Shown piece after piece: positions 8,669-16,243 of a stretch of 64,000 nt of DNA; position 1 is the first letter of the stretch, and each line of letters starts with the position of its first letter. A program made the translations under genes and the position numbers. The notes below the pieces were generated by a model that saw only the letters and a list, made by a program, of their open reading frames with translations, was not told the origin of the DNA and ran no database searches. The DNA is from Candidatus Borrarchaeum weybense (GTDB lineage: Archaea; Asgardarchaeota; Sifarchaeia; Borrarchaeales; Borrarchaeaceae), in NCBI GenBank assembly GCA_019057385.1, contig JAHQJS010000003.1:83212-147211 (forward strand), written 5' to 3'.

Positions 8669-8711
8669 CAGGAATGCCGATTAAGTCGCGGATATTTTTT
8701 TGACATTTTTC
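8669..8711 (-). pseudogene. Degenerate fragment of a PRC-barrel gene 5' end
   Basis: Read on the minus strand, this stretch aligns with the start of the intact PRC-barrel gene ending at 8384. It keeps the upstream GAAAAATGTC, the CGACTTA segment and the GGCATTCCTGTAA segment. It carries a deletion after ATGTC that breaks the frame, which then runs into a stop. About 40 bp are recognisable and the rest is lost. The fragment overlaps the first bases of repeat copy B. Confidence 0.55.
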
Positions 8712-8788
8712 GTCCCCTGCGAGTCATTCATTCCCAACAAGTGAGGCGTCGGACCTCTAATTTGGTTCAGTCTCATGCACAAGAACGT
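8701..8788. repeat. 88-bp direct repeat, copy B
   Basis: Matches copy A (9813-9900) over 88 bp with 8 substitutions and no gaps (91 percent identity), in the same orientation. The core includes a GAGG/CCTC stem around CGTCGGA. Both copies can encode a similar 30-residue peptide in one minus-strand frame, ending DSQGTKNV, but about half of the substitutions change the amino acid, so a coding role is not established. A TATA-like GTTTATATAG (8854-8863, minus) lies upstream and the hairpin 8636-8655 downstream, so a short minus-strand transcript across this copy is possible. Confidence 0.85.
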
Positions 8789-8880
8789 GTCCCCCGTGAT
8801 ATACGAAGAACATTCCGCCTTGTAACTCATTAAACCTCTTGAAAAGAGTCTATATAAACACCGCGATTCAAAACAAAGAT

Positions 8881-9708
8881 TCATTCTTGCCATGTATACA
8901 AACCACTCTTCAAGTCATCAAGATAGAGATTTACCATAAGGAGTAGGTGATTTTTTAAAGATGAAAAGCCAAATTTTAGCGCTTCGCTGATCTTATCAAA
9001 CGCTTGACATTTTCGAATATAAGTATAAAGAGCATAAGGGGAATATTGACGCCTTTCTATCTCTATTTTTAATACATCGAAATCAATTTTTTCTAATTCT
9101 GTCACACGATAACGAGAGGACGCTGACCATCTAAATTTTCGAGAAATCATTGCAGATAGTCGGTCATAATGTTGTAATAAATAAAGCCAAAGAAAATCTT
9201 TTTCATCTATATCATAATTGTGATGATTCTTTGCAAGTTTGAAGACATCTTCGTCAGCTATATCAACATCAGTATAAATTTTACTTGGATGTCGATCAGT
9301 GCCTACAAAATCATGCAGGAGCATTGCTATAATTAACTTTTCCTGCATATCTGAGAGTTTAGGAAGTTTCTTACGAATCTTAATTCTTCTTGTAGTATAG
9401 AGAGGCTTTTTCTTGAGTTTTTTGAGAGAAGTCCAAAAGATTCGTCCCATCCCCTCACATGTATAACTTCCAACACTATCAATAGCAAGTGCTTCTTCAA
9501 GTTTATGTTCTGAAACGATAAACTCAATATTACCAAACCACGCCCTAAAGGTCATTGGCGCACGTCTTTGTCCTACCGTTAATTTTCCGAATACCCTGGG
9601 ACGACCTTTTATGGTCATCGCTCCAACGTCGGTAACTCCAAAATGTCTACGCTTTGAAACAATAGGAGTTTTTGTATAACCAATTAATTTAAAGTATTTC
9701 TGTGGCAT
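8881..9708 (-). CDS. RAMP (Cas6/Cas5-like) domain fused to an HD-type domain
   Basis: A 275-residue protein, not identified by name. Residues 1 to about 105 end in a glycine-rich motif, VGSYTCEGMGRIFW (79-92), like the G-loop of Cas6/Cas5 RAMP proteins. Residues about 120-215 are helical and carry LLHDFV (H132, D133), NHH (H162, H163) and LQHYDR (H180, D182), the spacing expected of an HD phosphohydrolase or Cas3''-like nuclease. It is the last gene of the cluster with the Cas7-like and helicase-Cas1 genes, has its own promoter motif (9759-9811), and lies between the two 88-bp repeats. The RAMP and HD assignments rest on motifs read by eye. There is no CRISPR array nearby. Confidence 0.6.
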   Translation of the reverse strand: MPQKYFKLIGYTKTPIVSKRRHFGVTDVGAMTIKGRPRVFGKLTVGQRRAPMTFRAWFGNIEFIVSEHKLEEALAIDSVGSYTCEGMGRIFWTSLKKLKKKPLYTTRRIKIRKKLPKLSDMQEKLIIAMLLHDFVGTDRHPSKIYTDVDIADEDVFKLAKNHHNYDIDEKDFLWLYLLQHYDRLSAMISRKFRWSASSRYRVTELEKIDFDVLKIEIERRQYSPYALYTYIRKCQAFDKISEALKFGFSSLKNHLLLMVNLYLDDLKSGLYTWQE

Positions 9709-9758
9709 TTTATTCCCTCTTATAAGATTTTACCTCCTCTTTGAACAAAAGAGAGGAG

Positions 9759-9811
9759 ATATAAACCTTGCCAAAGTAAACACGTTTGCAACTGTTGTTT
9801 GTAAAGTGGGT
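9759..9811 (-). promoter_or_regulatory. Promoter of the RAMP-HD gene, shared with the Cas7-like gene
   Basis: On the minus strand a conserved block runs from ACCCACTTTAC through GTGTTTACTTTGGCAAGG to the TATA element GGTTTATATC, about 50 nt before the ATG at 9708. Nearly the same block precedes the Cas7-like gene (10807-10861). The region upstream of TATA is much more similar than chance, so it may hold a shared activator or repressor site. Confidence 0.65.
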
Positions 9812-9812
9812 A

Positions 9813-9900
9813 TGACATTTTTCGTTCCTTGCGAGTCATCCGTCCCCAACAATTGAGGCGTCGGACCTCTAAGCTGGTTCAGTCTCATGCACAAGAACGT
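9813..9900. repeat. 88-bp direct repeat, copy A
   Basis: Partner of the copy at 8701-8788 (8 differences over 88 bp). It lies in the spacer between the Cas7-like gene and the promoter of the RAMP-HD gene. Just to its right, at 9901-9922, is an imperfect palindrome with 9-bp arms ATCACTCAC/GTAAGTGAT and one mismatch. A TATA-like TTTATCAC on the minus strand stands at a suitable distance to start transcription near the right edge of the repeat. One end (TGACATTTTTCG) recalls ends of IS200/IS605-type elements, so an IS-derived origin is also possible. Confidence 0.85.
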
Positions 9901-9962
9901 ATCACTCACATCAGTAAGTGATAAACCGTAATGAGATGAGAAAAAAAGTTGAAATAAATGTG

Positions 9963-10772
9963 TCACACAGCCACCTTCTCATCCTGTTTACTCATAGTAT
10001 TCAAAGAAGTTCTCCAATCCTCGATTTTACTTAGAGAAAGCGGAATTTCAGTGGTTTCTTCTATAATTTTATAGTTTCCTTCGCTATCCTCTTCGACTCT
10101 TCGAAAAGTCTCAACCTTCTGAAGAGCAATATTAAGGATTTTGACGCAACCATATCCACTTGACCGTCCTGCCCCAAGAATTTCTACGTAGAGCATTGCT
10201 TCTATAAGAAACTTGATTTCAACATCAGTTAGATTAGTGACATCAATTTGAAAGGAAAAAAATCCACTGAAATAACTCTCACGAAAGTCTTGGATGGGAG
10301 TACCATCATAGGCAAGCGCTATTCTGTTTTCACTAGAGATGTGGACATTTTGAACTGGCACTATTGTTATAAAATCTTTGTGTTTAATCGAGGCAATAGG
10401 GTCTGCTGCGACAACAATAGAGGACTTTTCACGGAAGGTGCCAAAGATTGTTCTGAGAATACAGGGAGGATCGCATGTACCAAGCGCATGAAATCCTTGC
10501 GGAAGAACACTTTTACCATCTTTAAGTTCAGTTTTTTCAGAACTATGACATACTTCGATGTTGCAGTCTTGAGCAAGTTCCATACAGGCATGTCTTAACA
10601 TCCCTCGGATACCTTTAATGTAATAAAATTTAGTATTGAACGTTTTTTCTCCATTCACATAAGGAAATTTCCCTAACAAGAGCATGCTAGAATTTTTCTG
10701 AATCGAGGCATTGATAGGCTTTGCTATGGGTGTAAAGGCGTGAACAACTATCTGGTTTTTGATTTTTCTCAT
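9963..10772 (-). CDS. Cas7-like RAMP protein
   Basis: The 269-residue protein shows the signature order of Cas7/Csm3-type RAMP proteins. It has IKGIRGMLRHACMEL (52-66, like the IPGSSLKGALR segment), a C100/C104 pair before RTIFGTFREKSSIVVAADP (107-125, like the FG...S...D segment of Csm3), a central E/F strand region, and a C-terminal glycine-rich loop GAGRSSGYG (200-208) followed by a beta strand. Cas7 proteins form the crRNA-binding backbone of class 1 effectors. The catalytic Asp of Csm3 cannot be assigned. It lies upstream of the RAMP-HD gene and downstream of the helicase-Cas1 gene. The subtype is undetermined; Csf2-like or HRAMP-like relatives are conceivable. Confidence 0.7.
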   Translation of the reverse strand: MRKIKNQIVVHAFTPIAKPINASIQKNSSMLLLGKFPYVNGEKTFNTKFYYIKGIRGMLRHACMELAQDCNIEVCHSSEKTELKDGKSVLPQGFHALGTCDPPCILRTIFGTFREKSSIVVAADPIASIKHKDFITIVPVQNVHISSENRIALAYDGTPIQDFRESYFSGFFSFQIDVTNLTDVEIKFLIEAMLYVEILGAGRSSGYGCVKILNIALQKVETFRRVEEDSEGNYKIIEETTEIPLSLSKIEDWRTSLNTMSKQDEKVAV

Positions 10773-10806
10773 GTTTCCAACCTCAAATATATTTAGTACA
10801 AGTACC

Positions 10807-10861
10807 TATATAAACCTTGCTCAAAATAAACACTTTTTCTACTCTTGTTAGTAAAATGGGG
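10807..10861 (-). promoter_or_regulatory. Promoter of the Cas7-like gene
   Basis: On the minus strand GGTTTATATA (10807-10816) is a good TATA box 35 nt before the ATG at 10772. The upstream block, with GTGTTTATTTTGAGCAAGG and further AT-rich matches, parallels the one before the RAMP-HD gene. Confidence 0.65.
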
Positions 10862-11115
10862 TTTAAAATGACTTCCTTTTTAGAAATAAAGTATTTTAAA
10901 CAGGTTTTATGTGAAAAACCATTGTATGTTTAGAACCTGATTTATAAATCACAATGTAACATTCAATTTACATCATCATTTTTTTAAAAGAATAGTTGTT
11001 TGATTTAACAAAATTAAGTTTCTTCGGGAATTCAAAAAGAGTACATTGATGGTATCAACTAAACTAAAAATCGTTCGAAAAAAATAATTGTTCCATTGAT
11101 GGTTGCTAATAAAAA
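10862..11115. other. Intergenic, no gene seen
   Basis: Very AT-rich spacer between the Cas7-like promoter and the end of the helicase-Cas1 gene. I looked for CRISPR-like repeats here and saw none, and there is no convincing coding frame. Confidence 0.6.
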
Positions 11116-14100
11116 TTAGGGCAATAGATCTTTTACTGTAACTGGAGGACCCTTTTTCTGTGGTTTATAGATGCCTTCTAAATGTTGGAATCTTTCAAAC
11201 ATTAAGTGGAGAGTTTCCTTATCTGGAGCGTAAATAAAGGGGATGAATCGCTTATTTTCTAGCAAAAAATCCTTGAGTTGTACTGCACACTGCCTTAAAG
11301 CCTCCATTACTGTCATCTTCTGTTCAAGATAGTATATTTCTTGATTGAGTATATCATCAACTAGTCTCTCAACTTTGTAGTGTCCATTCCATGTTAGGTG
11401 ATAGAATTGTTCGTGTTCAAGCGTTTTACGCTTCTTGAAATCAGCTTTTGTAAATTCACCATACAAACATGCTAAAATTAGGGTGAGCCTGAACAAGGGA
11501 ATAAACATTTCTCGAAAATCAAAGATAGTGCCTAGAAAGGAGCGTTGGGTTTTTTTAAAGTGCAGTATCAGTTCATCCGGTACCCAAGAAAATCCTACTT
11601 CAGCGAGTGCTTTTCGACAGTAAAGGTTAAGATGACGATAAACAGCATTGAGTGCAGCACTAAAGGGTGTACGTGCTTTTACTTCTCCTAAAAGGACAAC
11701 GGTGGAAATATAGCGTTCTAGGGTACGACTAATGATCTCAAAGTAGGTTCCTCTTAGCAAACGTTTAGGGATTTCCCAGGCAACTCCTTCAACTAAGCCT
11801 TCAAACCCACGGAGGTTGTCAATATTACCCCTCCAATAGAGAAAAGTATATGCTACTCGATCCAGCAATTTAGATAAGAGCTCTTGAGCATTTTCAGCAG
11901 ATAACAACCCCTCTTTTTCAACTTGGAGTACTGAATTGGCTAGACCTATATCTTTACTTATTGTCAGAAGCCATGCTAGCAATTTGCCTCGTTCTGTTCC
12001 TCTGATTCGCTGAGCGGCATATTTCAGTTCGTCGGCTACCTGTTGTTTCTTTGGAGTTAGTTTATTTTGTGCAAAGAAACTACCTTTTGGTGTATTTGCA
12101 TCAATGAGTTTCTTGCTATATTTCTTACGAATGTATTGCGATATATCGCCACCTTCAATGATGATATTACGGATAGCACCGACTAAATACCGTTTTGTTT
12201 CTCTTCCGTCTTTTAGTGTATGAACAAATCGTTTTTTTCTAATATCGAGCCTTTCATTACACTTGACACGGATATTTCGTTTTGGTCTTCTGATATAGAC
12301 CTTTGTCTTTTTAACTCTCTGAACATAATTCCCGGGCTTACCTATAAGCAGTTCTAAATTTGTTTGCAATACATCACGATAACCCGGTTTTATTACAAGT
12401 TCACCATTAACGGTCAAATGATAACTGGAATTGCATTCAGGACAGACTGTATATTCCATATATGAGGACGGTAATTCCACAATGCCACGAGGTTTACAGT
12501 TTAAACATGTAATGCTGCCATTTGTTTCTTGCAATATTCTTATTTTACGTTTTTTTAACCTTTGAACATTTTCGTGATGTTCGCATGCACTCTTCCTTGG
12601 TGTGGCGTAAGGATTTCTTGCTCGTTTTCCTACTTGTTTGTTTAATTTGCAGTTTAACACACAAACATGTGCATGTTTCGATCTTCGACGGTCCTTTATA
12701 GGGTTTATCTGAATGAACTTACAAGATCCACAGGTGAGCCGAAGATGTTCAGGAATACTTGCGTTCACATCAGCTACATAGATTTTGGGGCGCCCTCGAA
12801 GCTGACCTTGAGAGATAACCTGTATTTGCTCTTGTATTTTTAACTGCTTGATGTGCTTAACTATCGTAGTATAGTGAACATTTTGATTGTATTGCTTGCG
12901 AACCTCTGACAAAATAAAATCGTAAGAAATGATTCCATGTTTTTTAATAATGTTATAAATTGCTTTATGAAGTCCGGGATATGGTTTCGGTCTTTGCTTT
13001 GGATACCAACGTCTCTTTTTAACTTTTTTCGCTTCATTAGCTTTAAGCTCATTATATTTAGCATTTAGTTTAGTTGAGAGTTCTTTAGCGACTCGTGCTT
13101 CTCTCAGGTCTCTTTGTCCCAAAAAGCTATAACTTGCTTCTGCGATCCATGAGGCTGTTTTCTTATGAGATTCAGCATCACCCAGTCGTATTTTTGCCTG
13201 AATTGCAGCTTCTGTTACTGTAGATCCTTGACTTAGTAACTTAATGAAGGCTGTATACTGTTGGGCGTTATACCGTTTGGTGTTACTTAGTTCACGCATA
13301 CATTGCCCAACAAGTTTGACTAATTGTTGGGAAAACTCCTGTTCTGAAGAGGAATGATTTGTGACAAAAAACTTCTTGATCCTTATTGCAATTTTGATCG
13401 GCAGTAAATATTTACTTGCCCAACGACCCTTGTCTGTTGCACAGAACCTTCCTCCATTTTTTCTAACAAAACCTTCCGTGATCAGCGTTTGAAGGATACC
13501 CTGTTTCTTATTTCTTTCATCAGACTCAGGTTTAGCCAATAGATCTCCTTTTAATTGCTGTTTGAAGTCTTTCAATTTGTCATAGGTGAATGGTGTGAGA
13601 AATAAGCGAAGTTCGCCGTATTTAACCTTGTTTGCAGTGGTTCTTTTCCTGATCCAAATGAAAAATGTTCGAGTTAATCGTTTCAAGTCGTTCGGCAGGG
13701 AACCTTTGTGTGCGTCGAATAGTATTAACAGTAAATGATTTTCATTATTAAGTTGGCATAGTTCCTCTTCTTTGGTCATAAGTGCACTATTCATTAGTTC
13801 GAACCAGTTCCGTAGCATTGTTTTGTATTGATGAAAGAAATAGTGCCTTTCAAGTTTGCTCAGTAATTGATTCGAGGATACAGAACCCTTAGCTATTAAT
13901 GTAAGTACAATATCTGCCATTGAAGAACGTGCTTGGCTTTTAATGCTATGTTCTTTCACTATCAGTTGTCCTTCAACGATTTGTATCTCCTTTTGTTTCA
14001 GAAGTTCTTGGTCGTTTCCAACAAAGATCAAGTCAGCATACCCAATCCTATGATGTCGCGGTCGTGCCGCCCTGCCACTCAGTTGTATAAGCAGTTGGGG

Positions 14101-15099
14101 GCTGAACATTTCAGCATCGTTGATTATCACTCGTTTAATCGGAAAGTTAACCCCCTCTCCGTATTGGATTGTTGAAACAAAGACCTGAAATTCGCCATTG
14201 TTAAGTCGCCTCATAGCTTCTCGTTGTTCTTTCTTACTGAGTCCTGCGTGACTGTAGCCAACTTTGAGATCGAAACCAGAATTCTTGAGAAAGATCTGCA
14301 ATATTTCAGCATATTTCTCAACCTGTTTTCGTGTGTAACAGAAGAGTTGCACGATTTTGATCTGATGTTCATCATTCGAAGGTTGCTCAAAGGTCTTTTT
14401 TATCAATCTAGCGAAAAGAAAAATCTTTTTTCGTTCAATTTGTTCTAATTTATTGCCTGAAATTCCAAAAGTCGACACAATAAGTGTCGATCGCCGCTCT
14501 TTTGTGTGTATAAGATGAGCATCGAGCCAACTTGCCAGATCTTCAGTATTACCTAATGTAGCCGAGAGATAGATAATTTGCGGACGAGGACGCAACCACG
14601 CTTTAGCATTAACAATTGCGGTTTCTAGGTGCACGCCCCGCCCTTTTTTGCCTAAATTGTGCAGTTCGTCAACTACCAGCAATCCCACTTGGTCTAAGAA
14701 TGGATATTCAAAATGTTTGGCTAGTAGTCCATTAAAGGATTCGTAGGTGATGACGAGAATATCCGCACTTTGAATCTCTTCAGGAGCTGGTCGATCATCT
14801 CCGCTGACCCTGAGGATGGTACATGTGTCTTGATACCACTCTTTGAATCTATCGTACATTTGATCGATTAGACGCTTGGTCGGCTCAAGGATCACACAGC
14901 GCAAACCTTTTCCTAGTATTTTTGTAGACATTATTTGAGCGATCAAGGTTTTTCCCGAAGCTGTGGGAGAGTACAATATCTTATCCTGTCTTTGCTTCCC
15001 AGAAAAACATGCTTCCCATTGAAAATCGTAGAGAGCTTTGATGTCAGCCTGTTCTAATCGTTGACGAATGAATTCGTAGTTAAACCCTCTTTTTGTCAT
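11116..15099 (-). CDS. SF2 helicase fused to zinc-ribbon and Cas1-like domains
   Basis: A 1327-residue multidomain protein. Residues 1 to about 460 are a Ski2/Hel308-like SF2 helicase: SPTASGKT (44-51), DELH (144-147), SAT (179-181) and QLSGRAARPR (339-348). A winged helix (about 705-775) and two zinc ribbons follow (CGSC at 790-793; CLNC at 865-868 with CPEC at 886-889). From about 938 to the end is a Cas1-like domain: an N-terminal beta part (RNIIIEGGDIS), then LRGFEG with E1100, a conserved ARTPFSAALNAVY segment, H1180, and FDFRE with D1194 and E1197. These match the Cas1 metal-binding Glu-His-Asp pattern. No Cas2 is adjacent. A TATA box (15151-15159) lies upstream. Confidence 0.75.
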   Translation of the reverse strand: MTKRGFNYEFIRQRLEQADIKALYDFQWEACFSGKQRQDKILYSPTASGKTLIAQIMSTKILGKGLRCVILEPTKRLIDQMYDRFKEWYQDTCTILRVSGDDRPAPEEIQSADILVITYESFNGLLAKHFEYPFLDQVGLLVVDELHNLGKKGRGVHLETAIVNAKAWLRPRPQIIYLSATLGNTEDLASWLDAHLIHTKERRSTLIVSTFGISGNKLEQIERKKIFLFARLIKKTFEQPSNDEHQIKIVQLFCYTRKQVEKYAEILQIFLKNSGFDLKVGYSHAGLSKKEQREAMRRLNNGEFQVFVSTIQYGEGVNFPIKRVIINDAEMFSPQLLIQLSGRAARPRHHRIGYADLIFVGNDQELLKQKEIQIVEGQLIVKEHSIKSQARSSMADIVLTLIAKGSVSSNQLLSKLERHYFFHQYKTMLRNWFELMNSALMTKEEELCQLNNENHLLLILFDAHKGSLPNDLKRLTRTFFIWIRKRTTANKVKYGELRLFLTPFTYDKLKDFKQQLKGDLLAKPESDERNKKQGILQTLITEGFVRKNGGRFCATDKGRWASKYLLPIKIAIRIKKFFVTNHSSSEQEFSQQLVKLVGQCMRELSNTKRYNAQQYTAFIKLLSQGSTVTEAAIQAKIRLGDAESHKKTASWIAEASYSFLGQRDLREARVAKELSTKLNAKYNELKANEAKKVKKRRWYPKQRPKPYPGLHKAIYNIIKKHGIISYDFILSEVRKQYNQNVHYTTIVKHIKQLKIQEQIQVISQGQLRGRPKIYVADVNASIPEHLRLTCGSCKFIQINPIKDRRRSKHAHVCVLNCKLNKQVGKRARNPYATPRKSACEHHENVQRLKKRKIRILQETNGSITCLNCKPRGIVELPSSYMEYTVCPECNSSYHLTVNGELVIKPGYRDVLQTNLELLIGKPGNYVQRVKKTKVYIRRPKRNIRVKCNERLDIRKKRFVHTLKDGRETKRYLVGAIRNIIIEGGDISQYIRKKYSKKLIDANTPKGSFFAQNKLTPKKQQVADELKYAAQRIRGTERGKLLAWLLTISKDIGLANSVLQVEKEGLLSAENAQELLSKLLDRVAYTFLYWRGNIDNLRGFEGLVEGVAWEIPKRLLRGTYFEIISRTLERYISTVVLLGEVKARTPFSAALNAVYRHLNLYCRKALAEVGFSWVPDELILHFKKTQRSFLGTIFDFREMFIPLFRLTLILACLYGEFTKADFKKRKTLEHEQFYHLTWNGHYKVERLVDDILNQEIYYLEQKMTVMEALRQCAVQLKDFLLENKRFIPFIYAPDKETLHLMFERFQHLEGIYKPQKKGPPVTVKDLLP

Positions 15100-15117
15100 A
15101 ATAATGATCTGCCCCCT

Positions 15118-15640
15118 CAGCTTCGTCTAATTAGATATTAGCTAAAATTCATTTATAAAGCGGGTAAACTTTCAAATCGATTGCTAGAATGTTCTATTCG
15201 ATAAAAAACAAGTTTGCCTTCGGCATAGTTACCTTCGCTATGTCGCTTCTCAAAAAAAAACCACCGTTGAAGAAGGTAATTAATCCTTCTCTTCAATGAT
15301 AGAGGAGGGTTCGATTTTAATCACCTATAGAACATAATGAAATACAGAGGACAAAAAACTACAATAAGACTTATTGCTTCCAAAGTATTTAAACTCGACA
15401 ACTCGTGATTTAAGTAGTTAATCAAGAAGGCTAAACTTCTTAGAAAATATGGTAGAAGAATCTTCATCGAAAAAGGTTTTTGAGGGAAAAGAAAAACATC
15501 TGTGACATTGTTCCTACTATAAGTTTGCCGATAAAGTTAAAAAAAAGACTTCGTATAGATATTGTCCAATACTTTGGCACAATAATGTAACTCGTGGACT
15601 ATTTTAATAATATAAGTTCCCTTGTAATCAAACAATTGAA
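15118..15640. other. Intergenic with TATA box and a long inverted repeat
   Basis: Holds the minus-strand TATA element (CTTTATAAAT, 15151-15160) about 51 nt before the helicase-Cas1 start. A hairpin at 15267-15296 pairs TTGAAG-AAGG with CCTT-CTTCAA. The rest is AT-rich, with no coding frame or CRISPR-like repeat. Confidence 0.5.
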
Positions 15641-15817
15641 GCGGGGGTGTCCGAGATCTCCTCTCAATGGAGAGTAACGGGAACTTGGCCAAAGGAGCAG
15701 GACTGAGGCTCCTGTGGCGTAGAGAAGCATTAGATGCCTTAGGTTTCGCGATCGCCTGCGTGGGTTCGAAGGAATAAAGCAAAATGGCTTATTCCGAAAA
15801 TCCCATCCCCCGCACCA
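15641..15817 (+). tRNA. tRNA-Leu (anticodon GAG) with three introns, CCA encoded
   Basis: Same 177-nt layout as the tRNA-Leu at 3409-3585. Acceptor GCGGGGG/CCCCCGC; anticodon arm CAGGA-CUGAGGC-UCCUG, giving GAG. The D-loop intron (15656-15683) differs at two bases from the first gene's and the variable-arm intron (15723-15753) is identical. The T-loop intron (15771-15800) keeps the 30-nt length but has an unrelated sequence with its own hairpin (GGAAUA/UAUUCC). Mature length is 88 nt including CCA. Confidence 0.93.
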
Positions 15818-15908
15818 CTCTTCACTCACGGAACAAATTACTGGTTTTTAATGGGTTAAATATGCGCCTTAATGTTGCAACATAATGTATTGTCAATTTT
15901 CTCTTAGT

Positions 15909-16212
15909 GAGCTACCTCGTGCTAAAGCTTTGAGGCTTCCTGCTTCTACGACAGACTCGATCCCCTGGCGGGTTACGGAGGTCTTATCTCCACAGGCTTA
16001 ACATCCCTACGCCCCGTAGGTACGGTTAACCATCGTGATGCAATCGAAGTATGCATCTTGACTACAAGTGTGCGTGTGATCCCTCCAATTGCAGTTGATA
16101 TCTCGTCATACCAGCTATATAACTCTTAGGGAGACCCCTCGATGCAAGTGATAAAAGTGAACACATATTATTGCAATTCATCACCACGCTGAAGCTTTGG
16201 TGCTTTCTTGCT
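15909..16212. mobile_element. Internally deleted IS200/IS605-type (tnpB) element remnant, about 300 bp
   Basis: Shares its ends and several internal blocks with the element at 43002-43580: TACCTC-GCTAAAGC-TGAGGCTTCCTGCTTC on the left, CAGGCTTAACATCCCTACG in the middle and AATTCATCACCA-GCTGAAGCT-TGGTGCTTTCTTGCT on the right. Both ends contain imperfect palindromes, as in IS200/IS605 subterminal hairpins. Compared with the 43-kb copy, the tnpB coding portion is almost entirely lost, which makes this a MITE-like (PATE) derivative that would need a transposase in trans. Confidence 0.7.
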
Positions 16213-16243
16213 CAGCTACTCGTAATTTTTCATTAGATTTCTT

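Noticed and set aside
8701..9900. CRISPR array
   Set aside because: Only two repeats of 88 bp, about 1.1 kb apart with a gene between; no regular 25-37 bp repeat-spacer pattern anywhere in the window.
10248..10598. Plus-strand frame of 116 codons inside the Cas7-like gene
   Set aside because: Antisense shadow of a RAMP gene with clear motifs on the minus strand.
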